Positions 24,346 through 37,100 of a stretch of 64,000 bases of DNA are shown in pieces. The stretch is from the NCBI GenBank assembly GCA_033182465.1, contig CP137318.1, positions 930,001-994,000 of the forward strand. The letters run 5' to 3'. The DNA is from Sanghuangporus weigelae (lineage: Eukaryota; Basidiomycota; Agaricomycetes; Hymenochaetales; Hymenochaetaceae). The notes under the pieces were generated by a model, which did no database searches, was not told the origin of the DNA, and saw only the letters and a program-made list of their open reading frames with translations. Numbering within the stretch: position 1 is the stretch's first letter; each line of letters begins with the position of its first letter. The position numbers were made by a program, and so were the translations under genes.

Positions 24346-27300
24346 CTATTCTACATCCATGGCATTTGGGCGATTTACAGTCTGGATCACCTGTGATCCC
24401 TTCCGCGCGAAGACAAGCTAAAAATATAAGTCAGCAAATGTTCATGAAACATTAGACAGCACAACCGTACCAAGTAGGGGTTTGCAGTACTTCCTGTAGT
24501 ATCCGCAAGGACCTCCGATTTGTCTACAACGCTCACGTCCGAATCATTATACTTGAACCATTCGTCTGGGCGATCGGGTAGCCACCGCTGGTATATGAAA
24601 TAATGTCCGAAGGTTGGAGATGAGCCACGATGAACGAATACGCTCGTTAGCTCATATTCTGCACGATTTTCGCCCATCCATAAGTCCTCTAATTGGGCCT
24701 TCGACTCTCCCAGTCTCGCTCTAAGAGCAGTGATCTCATTCATGACACGTTCCTTCTCGGACTGTAGGATCATTTTTAACTCGTCTGTTGCCTCCGGAAG
24801 CTCAAGTACCGTTTGTTTTGAGAGGAAGTTGTACGAGTCACCGAGATTTTGCTCAAAAGGGGCATACTAGATAAGATGTTAACATATCCGCTCTGCAGGT
24901 AAGTGATCTGCTCTCTTACCTTTTCCCGTGTCAAGTGATGAATACGCTCGCGACACGAGTTCAGCTCGGCTTGTATTTGCTTAGTCTTGGCTTTCTTTTC
25001 CGCTGGAGCATCGTCAATGAATCTGTCCATGCAGATTGTCTCGCCAAACTTGACATATGCGTGCGATTTGTATGGCTGGAGTGTATCACGATTGAATTGT
25101 ACACGCTACATAGATTTTTGTTGTCGATTGAGCAATAGCATTTCTCTTTAGAGTCGAAAGCGCCACTTACCTGTAGTTGGATTTGTAAGATAGGCGGCAA
25201 TTCGACGAGACTGACGTTCATCTTCGCCCTCGACCCTTCAAAGTCGACATCGTCCTCCATAGCGAAATAGCCACTTAGTCCATCGTAAAGGTCAGAGCTC
25301 TCTTCCGAAACGTTGACTGGGAGGTGAGAGAAATAGTCTTCTCGTTCATGAATGGACGATTTTGATCTTTTCGGATCTGGAGGAACGGAAAGTCTCTGGC
25401 GAATTTTCCCGTAGAACAAGCTTCAACCAGAGCTTTAGTGTCGAGTCATGTTAACAAGCGCAACGACTGAGAGGTGCGTACCGTTTTACAATGCTTCTTT
25501 TGCTGTTGTCGTCGGGTCCGATGAGTTCGCCGAATCGCAGAAGCGCAGTTTCAATTTGGAATATGCAATTGTCCATACACTCTGCGACGTCATGTTGCCT
25601 GCCGAACATCATGCCAGTTCCAGAATATCGAGCCGTCGCCTTCGGGCGCGGTGGAAGAGGAGGGGCCTGTGGCGCAAGCTGCAAGACCTGCGAATCCGTC
25701 TGTGTCTCCATGTGAATGTCACCGTCTGGATCCGCAGTTGCTGTGACAGGTGTATTCGACCCTGAAGCCGTTGCAGAGGGACCAGACTCATTCTTGTCCC
25801 TATCTTGGTCACCATTCGAAACGCCTTCTGCAGACTTCCTTCGGCTAAAACTCCTTGGACGCTTACCCAGGATGGAGGAAGCTGGCGACGGTGACTTTGG
25901 CTGAGGTGATGCACTATCTCGGATCGGTGCTGGCTCATCCACGAGCGTTGCATCTGTGCTATGAGATGAGTCCGTTCCTACTCGGTCAGGATCATCCTCC
26001 TCTTCGTCCTTTGATGTGACAAGAGCCAGCTTGGCAAGTTCTAGAGTCGGAGTAACCGCAGGTGACTCGCTGTTTTCGAGTTGTAGGAACAAATTCGCAA
26101 GCTGTGACACGACTGCAAAAGAACTTAGTGAGCTGCATCTAGAGCATATGAAAATCGCTTACATTTTCGTGAACGGACCACCTCGAACCTAGAGACCATA
26201 CGACCACCCACTCGATGATGTTTCAAGTCATCGTCCTTCAACTTATCACTATCCATGAATTTCTCTTCCACAGCAAGCGGCGAGATGGCATCTCGAAGAT
26301 CCTTGATCGTGTAGAAATATTGAAGCAAGGAATTGAGATAGCAGGTATTTCCGAGTTGATTGAGACCACGAGGCCATTCTGGTCGTGTTTGGGTGGAGAC
26401 TACTCCAGCTGGAAGGTAGTCTGAGCCTGACAAAGATTTTTTTTGTGCATTTGAACAAACTTACGATCGATGCCTGTCTCGAGGAATCTTTGCAATCGCT
26501 CACTGAAAGTAAATTCAGCAATGACTCGCATCGCCTCACGCATCTTGTCGAAAGATGAAGGCTGATCCTCGACCTGCAAGAAAACATGAATACTTTATTT
26601 GAGAACTATAATGAACCACTTACCCTCATGTTGTAGACTGTAATAAGCATTTCCTCATCAACGCCCATGGGTACTTCGAGTGTATCGTATGCCTTTTCTG
26701 GTGTCATCCCATGCAATTGCTCCTCCTCAAACGCCTTGATCAAGTCCGCGCTGCGTCTGCTCTCCGCAAGGATACGGAATGCCTCGTTAAGGTCCCGACG
26801 CTTTGAAGCACCGTCAGGATCCCTCCACGATCTCCGCAATGCGTCGCGCCATGCGCTTAGTAGGAAGTGGTCATCAACATCTTCGTCGTAATCCACACGC
26901 AAATCATTGTCAGCGCCGAATCCAAGAGTGCGAATACCAGTTTGTACATCTGCGGAGGTAAAGCGTCCACGGGACTTCTCCGCAACGAGAAGTGTTTCAA
27001 GGGAGGATGGACATTGCAAGACGGCACGTAATGAATCGATGATGTTACTGAGGGCTTGGAAGTATTCGGGGGTATTTTGAGGATCGCAACGACATTGTGC
27101 AAGGTAGGCAAAGTGAAGGAGTTCTTAAAAGGTGTGATGATGAAACCAAGTCGCACAACAGACTCCAGTTGATTAAATAATACTCACCAGCATCGTATGT
27201 GGAAGGTGTCATACCAAGCTTTTCCCAATCTGGACCCAAATTCACCGCTTCTTGTAAAGAATCGGGCAATTGGCCTCGCTTGACTGTTTGAAGTGTATGG

Positions 27301-29398
27301 TTAGCTCTATCAATGAACAGCACCGCGACCGTCTCACTCTGGTCAGCATGAGCACCAAGGGCACTTTGGTACATCTCTCGTGCATTCTCCGTTGTTACCC
27401 AAAGCCGATGGGGAGTGTGGTCCTTAAGCACAATTGCTACCTCGAATCAAGCACAACAGAAAGGAAGCATAAGGAATAGCAGAGAATAAGTAAACGACAA
27501 TCGAACGCACGGAAGCGACGACGGAAATCCACGACAGTTGCGCCAAGTTCAACCCACACGCGAAGTAGACGTTCCCGATTTAGATGGCCAAGTTCAGAGG
27601 AAGGGTCTGTATCCGGCGGTTGAAGTGTCGCCGTTGCTTCCGTCCCTTCTTTAGGAGATGACATGTATAGCTTGAAACCCATGGATTCGAAGAGCTTCTG
27701 TCTGGATCAGCAGAACATTAAGTATGTAACGCACAGAATAGAACGATAATGGACATACACGGTGGAGTTCCACCCTACCTTTGAAGAAAACGTCTTCCCG
27801 GTGACAGAGAGCATCTTGTTGTTACCCTTCCATAATTTGTTCTCAATAACCCTAAATGAAGTCATCAGTGACTCTATTAAAAAAGAACGTCTGACCAGCT
27901 CCTACATCATTACTGTTTCCATAGCTGTGTGTACAGAATATTGGCCCGACTTTCCGACAGGAGGGTTGTTCTGCTTCTCAGTGATGAAAGCATCAAGCGT
28001 TTTAATAGGAATGACGCCAGGTATCACGTCCGAAACGACAACATAAAATGAACACTGACAGCAAACATAGAGGTCGAGCAAATTGTGAGTTTCCTGTTCT
28101 TCCCGTGCATCGATGACTTTCTGGGTTATTTGTTCGCTTTGCTCATCACCTTCTACTGCCTGCTCAACGATCATGGGGTCGAGGTCATCCGAACCAATTG
28201 TCATGCGTCTATGTGACCGCTTCGAGCGTTCAAGCTTCTCCCAAGAGCGGGGTGTGTACTTCGGCGTCATGTATGCTGCGTCGACAGCCTTTTCGTACCG
28301 ATGGAAATGGTGTGTTTTATTCTGCTGTCGACCGATCGGCGTTTCCTCCAAGCAGTTCGTAGTTGTTTTTCTTCGATTCTGATCCGGTAACGGGGCATGC
28401 GGATTATTCGTAAACGAAGACGCCAGTGGAGGCAGTATGCTAGATGACCTCCAAACCAACAATACCCATCCATTATGTCGTCTGCAATAGTACGCGTGGG
28501 GATGAGGAACGGCCTCTCGCAACTCTTCAGCAGATGGAGCGGGTGAAATGCTAACACTCGACGATCGACTATGGGAACCACTTCCCGACCCACCTACGGT
28601 CGCTTTGGGGGAACTCGGAGCCGCCGAGCCAATTCCGCTGCTGCTTCCACTGCCTCTGCCAGGCGCAGAGCCAGTAAGCGTCTCTGGTGGCGTGACAGTA
28701 ACCGTAACAAGCGAATGGTCCGGGTGATGCAAATTGTCCACCAGACGAGGCGGAAGCATCCCAGGACCAGGACGCCCCCCTGCGCCAGGAACTTGTAAAT
28801 CCCACCAGCGGCGTTCCATCGTCAAATCGCGTCCATCGATCGGCGGTTCTGCAGCAAATGCATCCTCAATCAATCGTACGTCTCCTTCCGCGCCCCACGT
28901 ATGAGCAGGTGAGAGACGCGTGTTATATTCGTTACCCCACCCACTCGATCTGCCAGTCGTATCATTGAACGTCGTTGGCCATACATTCGAACCTGCATTA
29001 GGATCAAACTGAGACGACTGCACCAGATCGGGCACAGGCTCCGAGGTGTAGAGGTTAATAGGATCGATCGTGGGTTCTTGATATGTACCACCAAACGAGG
29101 TCTGCGGAGGCAAGTATTTCGTATGCGACGATCCCATGGCGCTATTTTGTCGTTTGGGTAGAGCAGGCACCACTCTCGGCGGGCTCTGTGTGTTTATGTT
29201 GCCTTGCACATTACGGGTTCCCTGCGAGGTAATGCTGGCCTGCCTGTTGTAAACAGAACTAGAGGTTCCGTAGAAGGACGTAGAGTTGACTGCGGTAGAC
29301 ACGGCCGAAGCAGTGTTGCTCATCTGCGATTGTACAGAAGAGCTTCTAGCCTTGCGAGACTCCAGAGTGAAGTCGTCCTCTTCTATTGAATGAACCAT
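24346..29398 (-). CDS. UBP2: Ubiquitin carboxyl-terminal hydrolase, Ubp2 type
   Basis: Model (minus), 12 exons: 29398..27906, 27851..27759, 27701..27511, 27436..27188, 27123..26624, 26573..26465, 26426..26163, 26112..25482, 25420..25171, 25105..24920, 24866..24471, 24417..24346; 1477 aa. This cysteine protease removes ubiquitin from proteins; yeast Ubp2 trims Lys63 chains with the ligase Rsp5. The first 300 residues are Ser/Pro-rich and likely disordered. A conserved upstream region follows (YYCRRHNGWVLLVW; LYVCCQCSFYVVVSD). The catalytic domain starts with GLNQLGNTCYLNSLLQYF (Cys near 907) and ends with SSPTFGHYFIYQRW (His near 1410) and TGSTANPYL. A 130-residue Ser/Pro/Asp-rich stretch interrupts it in exon 8, and a coiled coil lies before the His box, as in other Ubp2 proteins. 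All joins keep phase. The start ATG at 29398 is the first of the long frame. Confidence 0.92.
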
Positions 29399-29826
29399 CT
29401 TGGCAGAATTATCGAGGCACGCCTTGAAATTGGGTCCGTCGTGTGTTGCGGCTGGAAAGCAAAGTGAGCAATCTCAGACCTTTATTTGAGTTGCATGCAC
29501 TACCAACGGAGACACTGTTGCGGAGGGTGAGTGAGGCTCAGAGCAGCAGTGATAGACGAGTCAAAGGGACAAAGTGAGTAGGAGAGTCTCTTGTGCTGAT
29601 GAGCCGCTAGCAACTCGGAGCGTGGACAATCCTTGACCGCCGCGTGGCTTCCAATTCAGGAAGGTGCCTCTTGATGGAGAATTATCGCTCATTTTTTAGG
29701 TTCGTGGAGAACAACTGTAATCTATCGTTTTATTAAATGTAGTAATGTAAGAAATACATCGACAAATCCATTGCATATGCGCCTATTTTGTCTACTAGCT
29801 GGAGGTTCGAAAGCTCCAAGTGAGGC
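29399..29826. other. Intergenic: UBP2 promoter and MCR1 3' end
   Basis: About 430 bases between the UBP2 start and the MCR1 stop, both on the minus strand. It should hold the promoter of UBP2 and the 3' end of MCR1. No further gene was seen. Confidence 0.6.
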
Positions 29827-31200
29827 CTAGAATTTGTAAACCTGTGGAAATTAGGCTGAGGTTCACGTAGTAGTACGTATTCGAATGTATTGCTCTTACC
29901 TGCTCCTCTGTGTACCCAAGTTCCTTCAGAACACCACTAAGTTCCCCTTGCTTCATTCCATCTTTCTTTCCTGCAAGAGAAGCGACCTGTCCAGGAGGCC
30001 CTACGGAACAAAGCTTAACCACGGAACAATCTTTGAGATTGCACTCACCACAAACGAAGATCTTCACTTTATTTCCTTTTTCAGGACCAGGCACGTATTT
30101 CTTAACACCCTCTTTACTAATGTAACCGGTTTCACCTGGGGTACAAAGCGTTACTGTCATCACAACTTAGCAATAAGAGGCACGCCTTACCTTTCCAATC
30201 TTTCTCCCCTTTATCGACATAGTAAACAGCCTTGAATTTGTCCGGGAATTTCTTCGTCAGCTCGTCAAATTCTTCCCGAAGCAAAATGTCCTTCTCCGAC
30301 AAATTCGAGAACAGAAGCGTGAATTTCGTCTTATTCTCTGGTTTCGAAAGAGCATGGGTCAAAACTTGGTACAGAGGTGTGCTGAGTATCAAATTAGCAT
30401 ATCGGCGAAAAATCACGAAACAATGGTCTTTACATTCCACTGCCTCCGCCAATAAGGCCAACCTCATCAAATTCGTTAACTTGTGAAAATGTCAGTTGCT
30501 GATGTATCGGTAAGACGACCGCTATGCTTACTCTGGTAGTCAAATTTGGGAATCGGCCCCTTAATAGCGAGAGTTTCTCCAGGCTTCAGGTTGTGAATAT
30601 ACACGGAAGCGAGACCAGATGGGTATTTCTTGATCAAGAAGGTAAGTTCACCAGGAGCACCTGACGGAGAGATTGGTGTGTATGGTCGAATGACGGGTTT
30701 CCCGTTCTTATCCTTAAGCGCCTCTGGATCTGACGACCTGACGACAACACAGGATGCTACAGGAAGGAGAGATGCTTGATTGTCCGGTAGCTCAAAAATG
30801 AACCTAGACGAAACTTGTTCAGTGACTTCGGTAAGAATTTACGTAGACAAAGCACGCACTTAGACGTGTTATGATTATATGGCTCAACCTTCTTAAGCTT
30901 GAACTCGACGAAATTATTTGGGTCAAATGGGCTCTTCTCCTGCTTCGGTTTTTGGATCGCTGTGGCCTGATCTTTCCTCTGGAGAAAGACATAACCACCG
31001 ATACCTGTGAGGCCTGCGGCAGCAAGATATAGACTCCAGTTTGACTTCGCCTTTGCCGGGGCGGACTCAGGTCCGGTCGCGTACCGGCGCGTGAAGTTCG
31101 TCTGCGTGTGTCAAGTTCAACTGACGCGTCACGTAGATGCAAAATAAAGACATACGGTTGCTCGACGGCAAACGGGATTTCTGAGTATTGCGAAGGACAT
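29827..31200 (-). CDS. MCR1: Mitochondrial NADH-cytochrome b5 reductase
   Basis: Model (minus), 7 exons: 31200..31156, 31101..30860, 30803..30532, 30479..30434, 30381..30191, 30135..29900, 29841..29827; 348 aa. The flavoenzyme passes electrons from NADH to cytochrome b5. The start gives a basic leader (MSFAILRNPVCRRATT) and one membrane segment near residues 37-56 (LYLAAAGLTGIGGYVF), the layout of yeast Mcr1, which is sorted to the outer membrane and intermembrane space. FAD motif RPYTPISPSG, then GGGSGITPLYQ and FVCGE of the NAD half, and the C-terminal VYKF on a tiny last exon of 15 nt. Length is typical plus about 40 residues in an insertion (GYISKEGVKKYVPGPEKG). It is divergent to the RidA gene at 31423, 222 bases apart. 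Confidence 0.93.
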
Positions 31201-31422
31201 CTTGTTAGTCGTCGAGGAGCAAGAATGGGATGGACTGAATTGTTTTTCAACAAAGTAGGGTCCAACTTAGTCCTGTGGTAAGCATTCCGAATCGGCGACG
31301 CGTGAAATCGACTCTGCATCACGTCATCGTGTACTTCGGCTTTGCGTCGGCATCGCTACTATGTATGGAAACTTAGCCGGTTTGCTTCTACACCAGTCTG
31401 TCTAGTCCAGGCTGAAATCTTT
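31201..31422. promoter_or_regulatory. Divergent promoter of MCR1 and the first RidA gene
   Basis: Only 222 bases separate the two start codons, so both genes must share or abut core promoter elements. Both products carry mitochondrial leaders. No TATA box was obvious. Confidence 0.5.
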
Positions 31423-32055
31423 ATGGCTCTTCGTCTTCTGGCATCCAATTGCTTACACAGAGGCCATCATATAATTTACACACCATCAGTCTCCTCCCGA
31501 ATCCTGCGAAACCCTTCCAATCAGCTACTGAAACGCGTCATGTCTCTATCAGCTGTCTCAACATCGAGTTCGTGCGGACCTTGCTCGGTCACCACATAGA
31601 TTGCAATTATCTGATTATTTGGCTTTCAGATGCACCAGGTGCCGTGGGTCCTTACTCCCAAGCTATAAAAACTGGAAACTTGGTTTTCGTTTCGGGTTGC
31701 GTTCCTCTGAGCCCATCCACGGGGAAAGTCGTTGAAGGAGGCGTCGAGGAGCATGCAAAGCAGGCACTTGCTAATCTTAAGGCCGTTGTTGAGGCTAGCG
31801 GAAGTTCTGTTGATAAAGTAGCAAAGACTACAGTGCGTCATATGTTCCATCTACCCGAAAGATTAATGAACGTATATGTATACATGATTGGCCTTTTACC
31901 AGGTCTTCCTCCAGAGCATGGACGACTTCGCTAAAATCAACGCGATTTATGCTGATTTCTTTGGTTCGCACAAGCCAGCTCGATCATGTGTCGAAGTTGC
32001 TAAGCTCCCTCTTGGCGTTCTGTTTGAGATCGAAGCTATCGCAGTAACAGAATAA
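31423..32055 (+). CDS. MMF1: RidA-family enamine/imine deaminase, mitochondrial form
   Basis: Model: exons 31423..31567, 31630..31832, 31903..32055; 166 aa. RidA proteins hydrolyse reactive 2-aminoacrylate and related imines made by PLP enzymes; in yeast the mitochondrial form (Mmf1) supports isoleucine synthesis and mtDNA upkeep. The domain runs from [14 protein letters not shown] through [10 protein letters not shown] and [11 protein letters not shown] to SRSCVEV-like [12 protein letters not shown], with the active-site Arg in PARSCVEV. Before it stand 47 residues rich in Arg, His and Ser, a likely mitochondrial leader. A second ATG (31540) in frame would give a form without most of the leader, so dual targeting is possible. 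The 3' part and intron positions match the neighbour at 32282. Confidence 0.9.
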
Positions 32056-32281
32056 AGTAGTTGAAATTTGGGATATTAGTAAAGGTTAGGGAGAAATCAG
32101 AACAAGAAATGCAGCTTAGGATGATACGTTAGAATGATACTCAGTTTTTCCACATGGATCTCTCGATGTTTCGCGGACCGTTCTATCCGCTCTTTCCACG
32201 TGCCTACCAGTTCATAAGATAAATAATCGCCATCGGAAGAGCATCAGAATACTATCTCTTTGTTTGACTCATTCAAGCGAG

Positions 32282-32819
32282 ATGTCTCTTACGCCTGTCC
32301 TGACTGAAAGTACGTATCGAACATCACTCCAGAGATAATGTTCACTCACTCTGCACCACTAATTTCGCGCACTGAAAAGATGCTCCTGTCCCGAATGCGC
32401 CTTACTCCCAAGCAATCAAGGCGGGGAACTTGCTCTTCGTTTCGGGTTGCGTACCGCTCGACAAGACAACGATGACAGTCCAAGCGCAGGGCATCGAAGC
32501 ACAAGCGTTACAAGCATTGACGAACCTCAAAGCAATCGTCGAAGCCGCGGGCAGTTCGCTCGATAAGATCGTCAAAACTACCGTTCGTGCTTCTTACTAT
32601 CATATTCAATATCCGCATCTGATTGACTCTGCATGTATTTCTCGGTATGATGCTGATGATTTCCAGGTATTTATCAAGAACATGGACGAGTTTGCACGTA
32701 TGAATGCAGTGTATGCAGAGTTTTTTGGATCACATAAACCAGCTCGTTCGTGTGTTGAGGTCGCGCGGCTTCCTTTAGATGTACTGTTTGAGATCGAGTG
32801 CATAGCTGTGCTCGAATGA
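32282..32819 (+). CDS. HMF1: RidA-family enamine/imine deaminase, cytosolic form
   Basis: Model: exons 32282..32309, 32380..32582, 32667..32819; 127 aa, the usual size of a bare RidA domain. Motifs: [53 protein letters not shown]. There is no leader, so a cytosolic (Hmf1-like) role is inferred. Exons 2 and 3 have exactly the same lengths (203 and 153 nt) as in the gene at 31423, both introns lie at the same sites, and the two genes are 226 bases apart in the same direction: a tandem duplicate pair. It is convergent with PUP2 (132 bases between stops). Confidence 0.92.
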
Positions 32820-32951
32820 TCTTGACGGGAGACACAGCAGAGCGAACAGCGGGGTTGTACGACGAGCCTCAAGTTTAGGCGGTCGAGTTCATCGCAATGG
32901 ACAGCCGAGCAATCAGATGCAAAGAACTGTATTACAATAAAATCAGCAATG

Positions 32952-34113
32952 TTACATTTCCTCGATGACCGATCTGAGTTCCGTCTCATTTAGGATCTGA
33001 AACCCGTTGTCTTTTGTCACCTAGAATAAGCATCAGCACAATGCTATACTTCGAGGAACAGATAGATATACCTGTGCTAGTTGGACGTTATGCTGGTCGA
33101 GCTTTTCTTCCATCACCTGTTTCAATATCCTCAACGTAAGAATTTGCGCTTCACGGACTGTCATGCGCTATTCGATCATCAGATTATGTGTTCAGTCCTT
33201 CCTGAGGTGATATACATACAGTATGCCATTTGTCCTGCAGTTCAGCTTGTGCTGCTTCTGAACCGGAACCGATGGCCTTTGCATCGTATCGCATGAAGGT
33301 ACCTGACGGATCCGTGTGGAATCTGGGAATAATCGTATTTTGTTTCTCTAGAAGCGTGTCTTGAATGCTTTGCACTTACAGTTGCGGCCCATTCTCATCA
33401 ATTCCGGCAATTAAAAGTGCAACACCAAACGGTCGACTCTAAAGCACCGTATTCAGTTAGCATTGTTAACATCATGAACGAACTCGAGTAAAGAAAAGCG
33501 CACCATCATAGCATCCTCGTCGTGTACACTCTCCCCGAACCTGAGGGCAAGGTCACATATAGCTTGTGTTACACTCTCGACTTTGATCGGTTCGTCGTAA
33601 GTAAACGCGTGGTTCTGCGCTGTGACGCGTGCATGGTCGATCATAGTCCGTGCGTCCGCTGTAAGCCCAGACATGGCGCATCCGAGGTGCGTGTCGATTT
33701 CAACAATCTTCTCTATGGTAGATGACTCAAGTAAAGGCGATTGTACACGCTTCTCTACACCCAACACTACTCCTTCTGGCGTCCGGACGCCAACGGTTGT
33801 TGAACCAAGCTGAAGAAAGCCCAAGCATTCGCAATCATTAATACTCAAGCAGATGTCAAGAACAAATCCTCGCTTGCCTTGATAGCCTCTATAGCATATT
33901 CGACTAGTTTCGCCTCTTATTAATATTCCTTCAGCTATGAGATGCTAGGAGTTGTTGTTTACCTTGGAAAAGACGACCTTCAGGTGAGAAAGTGTTGACT
34001 CCACGATCTATAAACCCAATAATTAGAACAGAACCAAGACCACCAGATAATCTTTTGGAAGAGAAAGCGAGATCATGTTCAAACATACCATATTCTGAGC
34101 GAGTGAGAAACAT
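32952..34113 (-). CDS. PUP2: 20S proteasome subunit alpha-5
   Basis: Model (minus), 8 exons: 34113..34089, 34007..33963, 33903..33878, 33809..33504, 33438..33380, 33322..33220, 33167..33072, 33020..32952; 242 aa (human PSMA5 has 241). It is part of the outer alpha ring of the 20S core. The alpha signature [20 protein letters not shown] is present near the N-terminus, followed by [44 protein letters not shown] and VMEEKLD. The third intron starts with GC (AAG|GCAAGC) and ends in AG. The exon 33167..33072 must start at 33167 to supply the stretch around [16 protein letters not shown]. The ATG at 34113 gives the standard N-terminus. Confidence 0.94.
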
Positions 34114-37100
34114 TTTTGTCTACAATGGAAATAGGAAGCAAAAGAAAGCGAGTGCGAATAATGCCCTAGGAGGTACGACGCGATGGAATTGCGCACGCAA
34201 GCTGGACGCGCGTCGACGATCACGTGTTTGAATTATTGAAAATTCCACTTATTCTTTTTCTTTAACTTTTTTTGTTCGATGCCTACGTATTGACCATCAG
34301 TGTCTTGTGAATGTTCCAATTCTGCTAGACACTGATGTTCGTCATTTGAAGGAAGAAGGTTGTGGGAGGTTGCATGGTGTTTTCAAGTCCCATATCATGG
34401 GCTCACTTACCACCTAAGTGGCATTAGTATTTACATGCAGAAAGCACAAAACCTTCTGGAGTATTCTTTGCTGTTGACATAGGAACCGTGGATTCCGAGA
34501 ATCGGTGAGCATTTGCAATACAGAGTATCGTCTATGTCGCGAAGCTCTAACTTTCCATACAGAAATCTACTTACAATGCCACCGCGCTCTTATTATTGGC
34601 GCAAGACACTGAAGCCACTCAATATCACCGCTCTAAAGTGTCTCCGCTTCAAATTGCAAGCCATGAACTTGGGACATCAGGACTTCGCCAAACTTTTCTA
34701 TGTGGTCCGTGATTCCGCGGGCGTCTAGACTCGTCTAGCGTCCTCAAGCGGTATGCCATGCACCGATAGGCTCCATCGTAGCGCGAAAATTGTCCATTCG
34801 AACCTTTCTTCCATTTCTCTAGGCGGTGACTTGGTCCAGTCAATGCGATCCGGACGCTTTTGCAATGAGCAACTCGTAATCCCGCCTGGTAAAGATGCTA
34901 CCGAGTCATCATCCCTTCTTCATTTGTTTATGCGACGGTCAAGAAATCTCAGAGAGCGGTTGCATCGTTCTGAGGTATTGATGAAGCTTGGGCGCTTATC
35001 TCTTTTCGCGCTGCATGCAACTATTTTCCCAAAATGCTACTTGACATCGTAAGCAGGATATACTTATCCGTATCTCTATAGGCTTCCGTGTGTCCGACTA
35101 CCGCTGGAAGTGAATTCGCGGAAGCCATAAGCTTGGTGGCGTGAATTCACACGCGAATTCTCTTCTCGCTTAAGAAAGCGTCCTTCGCGACTTCGATTAA
35201 ACTATGAATGTATTCATCGGCGGTGGCAGTTATGTATAGGATGCAAAACCTTATAAACCTTTACAGGAGCTCCTATCTTTTCGTAACTCCTAATTCGCTA
35301 TCGTCCTGTGGCTTGCGCGGGGAACATGGTTTCTGCAAAGTTTTTTCCCTGGATTCTTTCCATGGAACTTGTCTCGATTTTCGAGGCGTGCCTTGCATTA
35401 GCTTTCCTTATTTTCCCCCGAAATTATCGATCCTTTTGTGGGTCCTGGAACTATCCAATTTGGGGTATGGGTTATATAATCACGGTGGACTGATGATTCT
35501 AGGTATCAAGCTGAAAATAATAGCACATTTCGTCAACGGTATAGCAGCGGTTCAAGCTCTTATGCGTAACCTCGGATATAATGTATGGATACCCGTTTCT
35601 GAATCTCTTCGACTACCGCAACCCATGGATGAAACTGGGTCATTCGGATCCACAGTCAACGGCTTTCGGCTTGTCAAATTATAGATACTCTGCACCTTTC
35701 CCCTTCCATTTCAACCGTTGTCTTACTCTAGGACGGAATCGCGGCGAACACGTCGGTATGTCGCAATCTTTACTTACTGGGTCACTAATGTCGTCTTATT
35801 CGCGCGCATATTGAGATTTGAGGGTAGTAACTAAATTAAGTCTACACGAGTCAACGCATCCCCCAACGTGCACAAGCACATATGTGTCTGGGCTAGATTG
35901 ACATAGACTAACGTGCCATGGGGCCCACACGGGATAGTTGAGCTTCCCACACTTCTTTTATGTCTTGATGTATACATGTTTTTGCACCTGCTATCGAAGA
36001 GTGACGATTGGTAGTGGGGTTGGTTCCGTTACAGCAGACGGGAACCAAAAATTGAGCTGAGCTGAGTGACTTTACAAAGCTATCTAAGATGCTAAATTCC
36101 CTTCTAAATCCAATCTATGTTGTTTTCTTCTTCCAGGCTGTATTCATTATCTGGATTGCTAATCAGCAACGTGCTACGCAGCATGTTCCAACCAGAGTCG
36201 TCTCATGCGCTCACACAGCAATTGTTGAGAAGCATGAACTTCTAGTGTAATACCTATCGGGTATAACTATCTCCTGCTTCCCGACTCTTCTCTTTCTCAA
36301 ATAGTTGAAAGACGAGCTTATTATTATTCGATTTGCTTTGTTCAGTTTACTTAACGAATCCGAGACGCGCGGGAGAATGTTGAAGATGATCTTTCAAAGA
36401 GCATTCATTCTGTACCTTCCATGGGTGTCAACTGCGAAACACATCATCGTGGGTCTTCCTCTGATTTTCACAAAGCGAGTAGCACTCGTTCAACGGCGAC
36501 TCTATCACCGGCAGCAGGTCTGAGAATGTTGCGGGCCTAATTTGCCCATCCGATTCATGTGCAGATTGCGAAGAAGGAAATGATGACGACTCACTTTGCA
36601 CACAGTCAGGAAACTTGACTGCCAGGCGATTAATATTCACAGACTTCCTCAGTTTCTGCGTGCCATATAACTCCTCCGCTCGTTCTCAGAAGAAAACGGA
36701 AGTTCTGGACACTTCTCATGTCTCACGATACGTGAACTGACTAGTCTCGTCACCCATGCGGTACACAATGCAAAGAATGCGTTACGAGACCACCGTGCAA
36801 AGAGCGCTTGTGAAATTCGATAACTTTCCTGCAATCGAGAATGGTTCTACTTGCCGTTTTCATCACGGGTTCTGATATCTCTACGTCTTCCATGTCTCCG
36901 GAATTGGCACTCGGCTTCGCTCCGAAGTTATTTAGAGGTTGGATTCCAGGTCATTCTTTCTACGCAGCCGTAAAATGAGGGCCGATTGGGTTCAATGCTT
37001 CCTGCTCAGCTTTTTCTTGGACAATCTAGATCGAACGCCGCAGGAGTGTCAGACCTAGCCTTTCTAATCCAATCTATACCTGCAGTCGCCGTTCTCTTGC

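Noticed and set aside
28571-29389. Plus-strand frames across the first exon of UBP2
   Set aside because: Shadow frames of a Ser/Pro-rich coding exon; the minus strand carries the conserved protein.
35208-35684. Frame of 158 codons on the plus strand
   Set aside because: It starts without a usable ATG, resembles no family and has no splice partners.
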